Notes: generated by a model not told the origin, from the sequence alone. Positions 39,845 to 48,395 are shown, numbered from the stretch's first letter. The stretch: 64,000 bases of DNA from CAWAMR01 sp963783095 (GCA_963783095.1 CAWAMR010000012.1:186001-250000), one strand, 5' to 3'. Program-made: numbers and translations.

Positions 39845-40240
39845 CTAAGCCCATCTTCCTCGTCCATCGATTTCAAGCAGAATTGCCCGGAGAGAAAGCG
39901 GCATTCGCATGATCGCCTGACGACGCGTATCGGTTACATCGCTCAAAGCAAGGAACTCGATGTACGAAACATCGACTGCATTTTCGACCTCTGGCGTAGC
40001 GCTTTCTCGCACTCGCTCGATGAATCGAAAATGCTGCTCCACTTTCCAGAATTGTCCGTGGTCCATTGCTTCTTCGGTGATTCGGGCGAACACGCCCATT
40101 TCACAGTGAAGCAATCCTTTGCCGTATTGATCGAAGGCTTGCGGCACTTCAGGGAACTCGTCCGTGAGCATTCGCAAGAATCCGGCATGATCGATGGCTT
40201 CAGGACTCTTGCCTGTGTCTCGTTTCTTTTCCCGGCCCAC
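39845..40240 (-). CDS. Small helical immunity-like protein (resembles DUF7674-type)
   Basis: 131 residues. GTG 40240 follows GAGG at 7 nt. The pattern FLRMLTDEFPEVPQAFDQYG, LLHCEMGVFARITEEAMDHG and VENAVDVSYIEFL is that of small all-helical proteins common in polymorphic-toxin immunity arrays; the DUF assignment is from memory. It starts 21 nt after the stop of the next gene upstream. Confidence 0.65.
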   Translation of the reverse strand: MGREKKRDTGKSPEAIDHAGFLRMLTDEFPEVPQAFDQYGKGLLHCEMGVFARITEEAMDHGQFWKVEQHFRFIERVRESATPEVENAVDVSYIEFLALSDVTDTRRQAIMRMPLSLRAILLEIDGRGRWA

Positions 40241-40261
40241 AATTTACCTCGCTCGTTTCGA

Positions 40262-40618
40262 TCATGAAGACGAAAGGGAAGACGAGTCAGATTTGCGATA
40301 GTTCATCATTTTCCAAAGCCAACCGTCCTCTCGGCAATCCTCGGTAAATGCGGCAATCAAGCAACTTTCGGTCTTCTCTGAAACCTCATCGCAGGTATCC
40401 GAAACGACAGCGATATTGAGCCAGTTCTTGAAGCCATAATTCAAACACGTTTGATGGAGCGACTCCACTTCGGCTTCGGTGTATGTCGTTGGCCAGGCAA
40501 CTATACAGGGCGTGTCAATCTCATATCTCGCCGTATCTTGAAGATAAATGGCACCCCCGAAGTCAAAATCGTAAATGTGAAGCAACACATGCCCGAGGGT
40601 CGTGAATGTCAACGGCAT
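40262..40618 (-). CDS. Small immunity-like protein
   Basis: 118 residues. GGGAGA sits 6 nt before ATG 40618. It is a mixed alpha/beta acidic protein with clear coding character (GHVLLHIYDFDFGGAIYLQD; YGFKNWLNIAVVSDTCDEVS) and a Ser-rich tail. Same strand and close spacing as its neighbours. No family confidently named. Confidence 0.6.
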   Translation of the reverse strand: MPLTFTTLGHVLLHIYDFDFGGAIYLQDTARYEIDTPCIVAWPTTYTEAEVESLHQTCLNYGFKNWLNIAVVSDTCDEVSEKTESCLIAAFTEDCREDGWLWKMMNYRKSDSSSLSSS

Positions 40619-40654
40619 ATAGTTCTCCCAACCACTGTATTGACTTTCGGGCGG

Positions 40655-40906
40655 TTACGACTTCCTTCCAAGGAAATCCAAGTCCTCGTCACTGTCGTAC
40701 TGGAAAACAAGTCCAGCATACTCCGTGTCAAGCATAAAGCCATCGCCGTATTCCTCCACAAACCAGTCGATCGAATCGGACCAGTCCGCAGGAACATCCG
40801 AAGAACCTAAAACGAATTGAACCCGGCCCGGTTGCCCAGCCCAAGAAATCTGGTCGCCGGAGCGAATCTCCTCGCCTGTGCGATAGTGAGTGGAGTAGAA
40901 GCTCAA
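40655..40906 (-). CDS. Small beta-rich immunity-like protein
   Basis: 83 residues. Probable TTG start at 40906, with GGAAGG 9 nt upstream; no ATG or GTG fits. THYRTGEEIRSGDQISWAGQ, GRVQFVLGS and the end YAGLVFQYDSDEDLDFLGRK match a short SH3-like barrel pattern I recognise from orphan immunity proteins. First gene of the minus-strand array (40906 to 39050). Confidence 0.6.
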   Translation of the reverse strand: MSFYSTHYRTGEEIRSGDQISWAGQPGRVQFVLGSSDVPADWSDSIDWFVEEYGDGFMLDTEYAGLVFQYDSDEDLDFLGRKS

Positions 40907-41022
40907 AACACTTTACCTTCCAAGGCATGCGAGCGTTCGGCAGTCTGTGATCTCAGTACCGTTCTGAATGGGATATTGAGGTAATCTTCCATGAAGCTTC
41001 CGAAGTTGAATTAACGCAAGCA

Positions 41023-41186
41023 TCAGCCGGTATTACCCCGAATATGAAAGAACGGCGATCCTGGATTATCGAGATCGTAGCCCCAACCGAGTTTCTTTTC
41101 GGCGAACAAATCATGCCAAGCATTGAGAATTTCCTGCTGTTTTTTAAGTCGCCGCGAGCATGGACAATTCCATCGCCGAGTTCTAC
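41023..41186 (-). pseudogene. C-terminal fragment of a gene cut by the IS element
   Basis: An open frame enters directly from the IS end and runs SRRLKKQQEILNAWHDLFAE, LGWGYDLDNPGSPFFHIRG-N-T-G-stop at 41023-41025. It has strong coding character but no start on the near side. It is probably the 3' end of a toxin or immunity gene interrupted by the insertion at 41187. No matching 5' part was found beyond 42661. Confidence 0.5.
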
Positions 41187-42661
41187 GCGCCAGTTTACAA
41201 GTTATCTGGCGTAATGCGACGGAAAAGTTTCAAGAGTAAGTGGTTGCGCATGGTCAATTTGTATGACCTGCGTGCCGAAACCTCATTATTCTCGATGGTT
41301 TTAGAGGTAGTTCTGTAGTTGGAGGTGGTTGAGGTTCTGTTCTTGCTCAGGGCTGAGGGTTGAAAGGGAGCGGGCGGTGCTGGGATGACGCTGACCCGGC
41401 CCTTTCGGGTAAATCGCCAGCGTTTCGCGGATACCGCCCAGGAGTTCAAACATCCGGGGCAAACTTACGTCCAAACCCTTTTGGTATAGTGTTCGTTGTA
41501 GGAGCGAACTCAGCGTCAACGCCAGCACGCAGATGAAGGCGTGAACCCGAATCTTACTGTCCGTCCAGTGATACATCGGTTGCCAGCCGAGATAGTGCGG
41601 GTGCTTCATCTGTCGAAAAGCATCTTCAATGTGATGCTGCGAGCGCGATAGGCACGGACATCCTTCAAGCGTTCGCCGCTCAAGGGCTGGTATCGGCTGC
41701 GTGGGACATCCAACAGGTCGGCGTGGTGGCTGGGCACCAACGAACCGATGAAGTGAAAGTCGGTGGCATCCACGGTCTGGAATGCTTGGTCGCCGTTGTT
41801 TCCTTTGTCGAAGATCAGCGTGATATGTTCACAGGTGCGTGCCAGTTCCTGATAGCGGACACGCAGTTCCTCGGTGATGGTCTGGAAGATCGTGCAGTCC
41901 GGAACGTTGCCGGCATAGACCTTGTGGAACAACGGGATGTGGAAGTCGGTGCTGACCAGCATGCCCAGGCTCACTTGACGGAGGTCGTTACGTTTCTGTT
42001 TGTTGTGACCGCGTTGCGGCAATTGGCCTTCCGTGCAGGTGTCGATGAAGGTAAAAAAGTTCGTGCCGTCGTAGGCCAGGGTGCGGAGGGATAGCTGAAA
42101 CTGTTCGATCAGACGCTGGGAGAGCTCGCGTTCGGCGGCGGCGATGTGCTGTTCCTCGACGAAATCGAGGTGATTCCAGAAAGACTGACTGGAGAGTTGG
42201 TCGGCAGCGGCGGGAAGAAAGCGTGGCAGTGCGGTGGTGCGATACCAATCGGCGAAGCGAAGTTTGCTGGTAGGATGAACGGCCCGGTTGATGACGGCCA
42301 GCAACAGATACTGTCCGACCGAAAGCCCTTGGCTGCGTTTGGGAATGTGTCGGTCGATTAGTGGAACGAGTCCGATGTGTTGGGCAAGATCGTAGAGTGC
42401 CATGACATCGCCGAAAGCGGCGATATCGACGGAATGAGGCTTGGGGGCGAGGTCTTGCTGCTGCTGAAGAGCAGCAGCAATGAGATCGTCAGCCGAGCCC
42501 AGATAGATGGTACGGACGATCTTGGGCTTGCCGTTAACGCGTTTGCATTCGCGGGCATAGTAATAAGTTTTGCCCCGAATGACCTTGGCAGTGAGGCTGG
42601 CCATAGAGTTCTTCCTTGATTTGTTACCATTCAGATGCCGGGATAACTTGTAAACTGGCGC
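41187..42661 (-). mobile_element. IS1634-like insertion sequence with 20-bp terminal inverted repeats
   Basis: GCGCCAGTTTACAAGTTATC at 41187-41206 is exactly mirrored at 42642-42661. The 1475-bp element contains one transposase gene. The flanks (CTAC / CTAGG) do not give a convincing target duplication, which may be a 3-bp CTA or may have decayed. It splits the small-gene island. Confidence 0.85.
41301..42604 (-). pseudogene. IS1634-like DDE transposase, internally deleted and frameshifted
   Basis: AAGGAAG precedes ATG 42604 (MASLTAKVIRGKTYYYARE). The N-terminal helical domain and catalytic-core pieces are present (TLAYDGTNFFTFIDTCTEG; LIFDKGNNGDQAFQTVDATD). After LKDVRAYRAR the frame is lost at about 41640 and resumes as QHHIEDAFRQMKHPHYLGWQ, the last catalytic-Glu block, running to 41301. 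In family members about a hundred residues separate these blocks, and both begin with a VRAYR-like motif. The join therefore looks like a deletion between short repeats. Probably inactive. Confidence 0.8.
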
Positions 42662-42740
42662 TAGGCGGCATAATAATTGTGCCGGCAATCATCATTTTGT
42701 TGGTCCGCGATAAGTGATGGCCTGGCCTAAAGGAGAATAG

Positions 42741-43352
42741 ATGCCAGAATATATCCGACTTTACCCGCGGCAGACTGATTCCAATGCATGTTTGTTTCGA
42801 ATCGAAGAAGCACGAAAGCTAGTAGTCCGTTCCGACGTAAAGGACGACACTTGCTCCAGATGTGGCAAATTTGACGAGATGAAAGCATTGCAAAGCGGCC
42901 TGTACAACCGACCAGAAATAACGGTCAAGCAGGATTTCATTGGGTCGTGGGAACATTTTCCAATCATAAGCCTTAAGGCCAGACAGTTTTTGGATCCGAT
43001 TGTCGGAGACGCCATCAAATATTTTGATTTGGCAACGAGCAGCGATTACTACATCGCATTGCCGGTTCACGTTATTCTTCCAGACGTGGGCAGCAGGTCG
43101 TTTCGGGCCATGAATCAATGTCCAATGTGCGGCAGATATTCCGAGTTGATTTGGGGAGCTACCCCATTCAATATGACTTCTGAAATAACGATCGGCGTGT
43201 TCCATCTCGAAAATCGAGCAGGAATAACGCCGGTGTGGGTGGTTAGCAAGAGTGTAAGCGTTTCCCTGCTGAAAGTCAGGCCCAGGCTCAAAGGGTTCGT
43301 AACTGATCCGCTGACAAGCGTGGTAAAGTTGCACGAATTGCCTTCGAAATGA
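42741..43352 (+). CDS. Possible immunity protein with two CxxCG knuckles
   Basis: 203 residues. AGGAGA precedes ATG 42741. Two Cys pairs (CSRCGKFDE near residue 37 and NQCPMCGRYSEL near 125) may bind one zinc. The remaining sequence is mixed alpha/beta (SWEHFPIISLKARQFLDPIV; IKYFDLATSSDYYIALPVHV), as in the larger immunity proteins of polymorphic-toxin systems. It stands between the IS and a Hint-domain remnant, on the opposite strand to the small-gene array. Confidence 0.6.
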   Translation: MPEYIRLYPRQTDSNACLFRIEEARKLVVRSDVKDDTCSRCGKFDEMKALQSGLYNRPEITVKQDFIGSWEHFPIISLKARQFLDPIVGDAIKYFDLATSSDYYIALPVHVILPDVGSRSFRAMNQCPMCGRYSELIWGATPFNMTSEITIGVFHLENRAGITPVWVVSKSVSVSLLKVRPRLKGFVTDPLTSVVKLHELPSK

Positions 43353-43362
43353 CAAGACATGA

Positions 43363-43443
43363 GCCTCTTGCACAAACCAGAGCCAAGGCTGGCTCAACGC
43401 GCATCACTTCAAGAAGGGCGACGAACTGCTGATGGTCGATGGG
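43363..43443 (+). pseudogene. Fragment of a Hint/pretoxin domain
   Basis: An open frame of 27 codons reads NQSQGWLNAHHFKKGDELLM then VDG. The GW-x-NA-x3-KKGDELL-x3-G pattern is the block of Hint (hedgehog/intein) domains that release polymorphic-toxin C-termini. A stop at 43360-43362 precedes it, and coding sense fades into the opposing copper-protein gene. Interpreted as a toxin-gene remnant. Confidence 0.4.
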
Positions 43444-43447
43444 TGCG

Positions 43448-43894
43448 TTACGCCTTCAAATGCGCAATCATTTCCCTGCAAGCTTTCGAACAGTCCCGAC
43501 AAGACTTCGCACATTGACCCATGTGCTTGTCATCGGGGAACTTCTCGCACGCCATGGCGCATTCATCACAGCATTTTGCGCAGCAATCGCAGCATATAAC
43601 GGCGAAATTGCTGTTTCGAGCGCAAATGGTCGCTGCCATTTTGCAACACTCGGCACAATCCATGCAGGTTCGGAGGGTGGCGGCGTGGTCTTTCTTCCCC
43701 GTTTCCAACAACCCCAAACAGTGGGCAGCGCACGAATCGCATTGAAGCTGACAATCCGCGCAGGCCTTCGCGCAAATCATCATGTGGGCCGAGTGCATGT
43801 GAGGCTCATCGGCCTGAATCATCGCACCAGGGCGACCGAGCAAGATCAATGCGCAGAACAGACTTGACAAGATCGATTCTTTGGCCATTTTCAT
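43448..43894 (-). CDS. Csp1-like copper-storage protein (four-helix, Cys-rich)
   Basis: 148 residues from ATG 43894 (AAGGAG upstream; MKMAKESILSSLFCALILLG signal peptide). The mature protein is packed with Cys at helical spacing: CAKACADCQLQCDSCAAHC, CMDCAECCKMAATICARN, CCDCCAKCCDECAMACEKF, CAKSCRDCSKACREM. This is the signature of copper-storage four-helix bundles (Csp1, DUF326), which hold many Cu(I) ions in the core. Exported form. The neighbouring Cys-rich gene at 44193 fits a metal-handling group. Confidence 0.85.
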   Translation of the reverse strand: MKMAKESILSSLFCALILLGRPGAMIQADEPHMHSAHMMICAKACADCQLQCDSCAAHCLGLLETGKKDHAATLRTCMDCAECCKMAATICARNSNFAVICCDCCAKCCDECAMACEKFPDDKHMGQCAKSCRDCSKACREMIAHLKA

Positions 43895-44192
43895 GAGGAT
43901 TTCTCCTTGAATGCTTGTCGATTGCTCCGATGTTCCAGAAATAACATCGATCATTTCCGGCAATCGTCAATGACGCAAACTCAGTTCTTGGAATTGTAAT
44001 TATCCAAATGCAGCATGGATCGTGCCAAAAGGCGGGAGAATTTCCCGTGAGTTTGGCATGCGCTTGAGAAAGCAGCCAACTGACAGAGCAGCACGCCTGA
44101 GAATGGAAACCAGAGACCAAATGGTGCGACAATTCCTGTTCTCTGTCTTCTGTCCTCTGTCCTCTGTTCTCTGTCCTCTGTCCTCTGGCGCG
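43895..44192. other. 298-nt gap between Csp1-like and TRASH-like genes
   Basis: Contains the tandem CTCTGTC repeat at its distal end. The minus-strand ORF 43806-44132 overlaps the Csp gene and is not accepted as a gene. No metal-responsive operator could be identified by eye. Confidence 0.4.
44140..44187. repeat. Tandem CTCTGTC heptamer repeat
   Basis: About seven imperfect 7-nt units (CTCTGTC, TTCTGTC, CTCTGTC, CTCTGTT, ...). It ends 5 nt before the stop of the minus-strand gene at 44193, thus on that gene's 3' side. No inverted partner of the array is seen nearby. Confidence 0.75.
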
Positions 44193-44516
44193 TTACTGAG
44201 GAGCCTTCTTCAACTCCTCAACCTTCGCGAGGATCGCATCGGGATCCTTATCCACTTTGGCCTTGCAGCCCTTGCAGCAAATGAAGACCGGCTTACCTTT
44301 AACGTCCAATTTGATCGGCGCATCCATCGAGCCAAGACGCTCGCCCGATACCGGGCAAAGACGTTGAGCCTCGGCTAGTTTGCGATCCTCCGGCGACAGT
44401 TTCTCAAGGCCGGCGCGGATTTTTTCTTCGTGGACAGCTTTTTCGTTGGCCGACGGTTTGTCGGCGAAGCCGAGCGGCAGCAAAGCTGCCAAGAATACGA
44501 TCACAAATAGTCTCAT
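44193..44516 (-). CDS. Small secreted YHS/TRASH-like metal-binding protein
   Basis: 107 residues. ATG 44516 is chosen because GGAG lies 7 nt upstream; it opens MRLFVIVFLAALLPLGFADK, a signal peptide. The C-terminal half carries QRLCPVSGERLGSMDAPIKL and KPVFICCKGCKAKVDKDPDA. This is a Cys motif layout (CPVSG...CCKGC) typical of YHS/TRASH heavy-metal domains fused to a leader. Likely a periplasmic metal-binding protein working with the Csp1-like protein. Confidence 0.75.
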   Translation of the reverse strand: MRLFVIVFLAALLPLGFADKPSANEKAVHEEKIRAGLEKLSPEDRKLAEAQRLCPVSGERLGSMDAPIKLDVKGKPVFICCKGCKAKVDKDPDAILAKVEELKKAPQ

Positions 44517-44802
44517 TATGGACTCCATTTGGGTTGCAGTCTTTCGTGCAGATCGAATCCGGAAAAAGCTGATGGACAAGCGCTCATGACTCGGCCCGAC
44601 CAAACGCTACGAACAAGATGCGTCGTGGTGGTCGAGTTTGCCGGTTCTAACACCGCACATTTTGGATTGATTGGGGTATTGTCAATTCGGATCGCGACGA
44701 TTGTGGTAGACATACCGATTTTATCACCTACGCCCTCCGATGTATTCCGGTTCTGTCAATCTTACGCGGAGGAGGTAGTTTACCAAAACAAGGGAGTAAG
44801 CA

Positions 44803-45741
44803 ATGAGGTTGGGACCCCTAATCTTGGCTTTGGCGACATTCAGTACTGGTTGTACCACGATTTCCCTTCAGCGAAACACACTTCAACAAGTCGAATCCCT
44901 GTCTGATCTGCGCTACCAGCAAGTCCTCTACAACCTCGCTGCGCTACACGAAAGCCCTGCGGTACTTCCGGCGTATGCAGCGATTACCGCCGGAACGACA
45001 ACCATCAGCGACCAAGGAACCGTCAATCCTACGGGTGCGTTTGGACGAGAAATCATTAACAAGGTCGGCTCCACCGCTACCCATTTCACAGCCGGGACTC
45101 TCGATTTGATGGAGCAGCGCAAGATATCGCAGAACTGGAGCCTGGACCCGGTATCCGTGCCGGAAAAGTTGCAGGCAATGCGCTATGCCTGCTGGTGGGT
45201 TCTCTTCGGCCGGGAAAGTGTGATCGAAAAGGATAATGTTCACCTCGCCGCAAAACCGCCCAAGCCTACGGACCCAAAATCGCCAATTGACCTGAATAAA
45301 GTGGGCTACTACTTTGGCGTGGCAGACGATCTCGTTCAACTTGAGAAGCTGCACCCCGGTTGGTTGCAAGTGGGCTGCTTGAAGGAAGTACCAGTGAAAG
45401 CCAAATTCAAGGTCCGCAGCGGCAACACGTGGGCTTGGGTGACCGACGATGGGATGGCAGGGCTTACCGCTTTCACTCTTGTTATCCACAACATCGCCTG
45501 GTCTGACACCAATGGTGCCTTTTGGCCTGAACCAAACGTGGCGACGATCACCAAGCAAGGCCCCCTTCCTAATAATGGGCCCACGATAAAAGTCACCGCG
45601 TACGTTGACATCTACGGCAACCTGGTCGCTGATACCAGCAGCTATGTGGCTGGTTTTCCCTACAAGAAGCGCGACGACGACCTCGGTGCCAACGCATTTA
45701 CACGCAGTATCATCACGGCCGCTGGAAGCAAGACGCCTTGA
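44803..45741 (+). CDS. Putative lipoprotein, paralogue A
   Basis: 312 residues. AGGGAG upstream of ATG 44803. The leader MRLGPLILALATFSTGCTTI ends in a lipobox (STGC). The N-terminal block LQQVESLSDLRYQQVLYNLA is shared with the next gene. A helical part, MRYACWWVLFG, and a conserved LHPGWLQVGCLKEVPVKAKF / GNTWAWVTDDGMAGL beta part follow. Family not named; such pairs occur in planctomycetes. Likely outer-membrane- or membrane-anchored in the periplasm. Confidence 0.75.
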   Translation: MRLGPLILALATFSTGCTTISLQRNTLQQVESLSDLRYQQVLYNLAALHESPAVLPAYAAITAGTTTISDQGTVNPTGAFGREIINKVGSTATHFTAGTLDLMEQRKISQNWSLDPVSVPEKLQAMRYACWWVLFGRESVIEKDNVHLAAKPPKPTDPKSPIDLNKVGYYFGVADDLVQLEKLHPGWLQVGCLKEVPVKAKFKVRSGNTWAWVTDDGMAGLTAFTLVIHNIAWSDTNGAFWPEPNVATITKQGPLPNNGPTIKVTAYVDIYGNLVADTSSYVAGFPYKKRDDDLGANAFTRSIITAAGSKTP

Positions 45742-45801
45742 CAAGTGTTCGATCTTTTGGGGCGCAAATGGGAATAACATAACCTTAAGGAGGAGCAGAA
45801 A

Positions 45802-46734
45802 ATGCGACCGTTCTTTGTGGTCCTGCTTTTTGCGCCTTTCAGCGCGGGATGCACGACCGTTGCCTTGTCGAATGCCTCATTGAAACAAATCGCTTCCGTT
45901 ACCGACCTTCGCTACCAGGAGGTGGTGGATAATTTGGCAGTGGTCGCGGCGAATGCAGACACACTGCCGTCTTTGATGGTCGTGGCGGACGGGCAAGCGA
46001 GCTTGGTCGATACGCTGAGCTTCGACGCCAAGACAATGTGGACGCAGGCAATGTTCAAAGGGTTTTCGTCGCAAAGCCTGAACCCGGCATTTAGCCGGAA
46101 CCCCCAGCCCTACTGGACTCTGGCACCGATGGTTGACCTCCAAAAACTGGAAGCCTCTTGGCACGCCATGCGCTGGGCCTTGGGTCACCATCCGGAGCCT
46201 TCCGATCCCGGCACCAAAGTGCTGCGCCTTTTTCAGCTAGGCAATAAATTGTCGCTCTTACCACCTCCCGGTTGGGTGCATGTCGGCTGCTTGAAGGACG
46301 TACCGCACTCGACAGCCTACAAGTCGCACTGCCAGAACACTTGGGTTTGGGTCAACCCAGAGGATATGGAAGCGCTATCCACTCTCACGCTCGTGGTGCT
46401 CGACATCGGCACCGTCGATGTGACTTCTTTGAAGTCGCCCGATGACGGTCCTAATGCGAAAGTGAAAGTCGTTATCTCTGACAAAGAAAAGGACAAGAAA
46501 GACAAGGACAAGGAACTTTTCTCAAACACGATCGAGTTGGATAGCCAACAGGCAGTACAACTCAGCGACAAGACAATCAAGGTGAATTTGGACGGATTCT
46601 CATCACTTGCGGCTCCAAAGTCTTTGCCGGAATCCGTGATATTCAACCCTCTCGATTTATCGTCCCGACCAAGCGACGGCGGGAAAGGATCTATCAACTC
46701 GGAACCGAAACAGAAATCCATGAAGCCAAATTGA
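45802..46734 (+). CDS. Putative lipoprotein, paralogue B
   Basis: 310 residues. Strong ribosome site AAGGAGGAG before ATG 45802. Leader MRPFFVVLLFAPFSAGCTTV with lipobox SAGC. It shares with the upstream gene LKQIASVTDLRYQEVVDNLA, LPPPGWVHVGCLKDVPHSTA and CQNTWVWVNPEDMEALSTLT, so the two arose by tandem duplication. It adds a Lys/Asp-rich linker (SDKEKDKKDKDKELF) and a Ser/Pro-rich tail. The gap of 60 nt suggests co-transcription. Confidence 0.75.
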   Translation: MRPFFVVLLFAPFSAGCTTVALSNASLKQIASVTDLRYQEVVDNLAVVAANADTLPSLMVVADGQASLVDTLSFDAKTMWTQAMFKGFSSQSLNPAFSRNPQPYWTLAPMVDLQKLEASWHAMRWALGHHPEPSDPGTKVLRLFQLGNKLSLLPPPGWVHVGCLKDVPHSTAYKSHCQNTWVWVNPEDMEALSTLTLVVLDIGTVDVTSLKSPDDGPNAKVKVVISDKEKDKKDKDKELFSNTIELDSQQAVQLSDKTIKVNLDGFSSLAAPKSLPESVIFNPLDLSSRPSDGGKGSINSEPKQKSMKPN

Positions 46735-46925
46735 GTCGACAGACGACCGCGGCAGAAATAGTTTTACCCGTCATCAATAACTTTGTGGGCGGCTCCGCAG
46801 CGAATCCGCAAGAGCCGCACACGATGTAAGCGGATATCTCTTTCTGCCGCTCGCTTTTGCAGTGACACCGCCGACTTCCAGAGCGTTTCCGCCAAAAAGC
46901 CAATCTCTGCAAATCTTCATCGCAA

Positions 46926-47540
46926 TCACTCCTTCTCCCGCATTCGCCTAAACCGGATTGCGCACCCCCGTGCCAAAGTCTCTCCCTTGGCTGCTTTTTC
47001 TCCTTTCAACGCGGCTTCGACGGCCGGTTCGAGGAAATTCGTTTTCGCGTCGGCCTCATTACTGCGGTCATCCATCGCGCCCATGTAGATAACCTTGCGA
47101 TTCTTGTCGAGCACGAAGAATTCCGGGGTGTAATTCGCTCCGAAATCCTTGGCGATCTTTTGCGTTTCATCGTAAATGTAGACATAAGGATATTTTTTCT
47201 TTTCCGCCCGTACCTTCATCTTGTCGAGGCGGTCCTCGGCAATGGTATTCACATTGATCGCGACGACCGCGACTTTGCTCGCCGGCGCGGCGTATTTCCG
47301 GGCAAAAGCATTGATGCGGTTTTCGTAGTCGTTGGCGATCGGACAACTATTGCAGGTGAAAACCACCACCACGACATCCTTCTCCTTCAGATCGGCGAGA
47401 GAATGTTTCTTGTCGTCGGTGCCGGGAAGATCCTTCCACTCTGGAGCAGGATCACCCAGTTTAAGTTTCTTGTTGAATTCTCCCGCCATGACGGGAAAGA
47501 AAGTCCACACCGCACACAAACAGCTCAACAACACCTTCAC
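46926..47540 (-). CDS. Secreted AhpC/TSA-type thioredoxin-fold protein
   Basis: About 204 residues. GTG 47540, with AAGGAG 9 nt upstream, opens a short signal (MKVLLSCLCAVWTFFPVMAG). The redoxin fold shows LKEKDVVVVVFTCNSCPIAN with a CxxC site (CNSC), VAVVAINVNTIAEDRLDKMK, FGANYTPEFFVLDKNRKVIY and a cis-Pro (TPEF). This variant, with CxxCP and no resolving Cys elsewhere, is common in planctomycetes and resembles ResA/TlpA-like thiol-disulfide proteins. Periplasmic. Confidence 0.85.
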   Translation of the reverse strand: MKVLLSCLCAVWTFFPVMAGEFNKKLKLGDPAPEWKDLPGTDDKKHSLADLKEKDVVVVVFTCNSCPIANDYENRINAFARKYAAPASKVAVVAINVNTIAEDRLDKMKVRAEKKKYPYVYIYDETQKIAKDFGANYTPEFFVLDKNRKVIYMGAMDDRSNEADAKTNFLEPAVEAALKGEKAAKGETLARGCAIRFRRMREKE

Positions 47541-47680
47541 AGCGGCATCTCCTTCAAGAATCGACTCAGTTGGGCTGGCCGTTATCGTCGAAAACGAGTT
47601 GAATACTAACGAATTCAACCTCAAGCTGTTATATGGTTATGGCGTCTTGTCTTCGATAGCTCGGACCACCTGGAGTTCTC

Positions 47681-48355
47681 ATGTCTTCCACACGAATCCT
47701 GGCCTGGGTGACGGCCGGCGTATTCGGGCTGCTGCTCGGCCTGAATGCGGCCTCCTTTTGTGAAACGCCCCCACCCAAAGAACCGGCCAAAGCCTCGAAA
47801 ACAAAGGTCTTTCGGCTCCAACATTGCGATCCCAACGAAGCAACTTCGCTGCTCAATTCATTGCTCGATTCGATTCCGAGAGATCCGGTGTCGCAACCGT
47901 TAATCCCGCAGCCGCAACCACAGCCCGGATTGTTTCAGGGTGGATTCGGAGGAAACCAGGGTGGGGCCCCGGCATATTCAACCGCTCAAGACGCACGCAC
48001 TCGTGCGATCATCGTGCGCGGCAACGAAAAGCATCTGCAACTGGCAAGTGACTTCGTGACCGTGATCGACGTACCCAAGGGGAAGGCTCCGCCCATGGTA
48101 AAGACACTCCGCGCAGTGCAACTCAAGCATGCCGATCCGTTGAGCCTGGCGCAGACAATTGAAGAACTGAACTATAGCGCCAGAGTGATTTCCATGCCCG
48201 CCGCCAAAATGATCGTGTTCACCGGCAGCGAAGAAGTAATGAACGAGATCAGCGCATTGATCAAGGAACTCGACATCGAAACGCCGCCCGAACCCAAGAC
48301 GGATGAACTTCGACCGCTGGTAAACGACCCATCCCCGCCAAAGAAGGGCATGTGA
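47681..48355 (+). CDS. Secreted protein with two secretin-N (NolW-like) domains
   Basis: 224 residues. Signal peptide MSSTRILAWVTAGVFGLLLG. Two copies of the secretin N1/N2 pattern are seen: VFRLQHCDPNEATSLLNSLL with ARTRAIIVRGNEKHLQLASD, and LRAVQLKHADPLSLAQTIEE with KMIVFTGSEEVMNEISALIK. They are separated by a Pro/Gln/Gly-rich loop. No secretin barrel follows; the protein ends PPKKGM. It could be a soluble periplasmic ring or adaptor component, similar in kind to segments of the VWA protein at 4397. Confidence 0.75.
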   Translation: MSSTRILAWVTAGVFGLLLGLNAASFCETPPPKEPAKASKTKVFRLQHCDPNEATSLLNSLLDSIPRDPVSQPLIPQPQPQPGLFQGGFGGNQGGAPAYSTAQDARTRAIIVRGNEKHLQLASDFVTVIDVPKGKAPPMVKTLRAVQLKHADPLSLAQTIEELNYSARVISMPAAKMIVFTGSEEVMNEISALIKELDIETPPEPKTDELRPLVNDPSPPKKGM

Positions 48356-48373
48356 ATAATTCCGAGTCCTTTA

Positions 48374-48395
48374 TGAGTTCCAAGTTCCAAGTTCC
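48374..48395. repeat. Short AGTTCCA tandem repeat
   Basis: Three 7-8-nt units (GAGTTCCAAGTTCCAAGTTC) about 20 nt after the stop of the secretin-N protein. It is a one-arm example of the word repeats seen at other 3' ends in this window. Confidence 0.5.

Noticed and set aside
43806..44132. 108-codon minus-strand ORF between the Csp1-like and TRASH-like genes
   Set aside because: Overlaps the Csp gene start and lacks a ribosome site; Cys/Trp-rich by chance composition.
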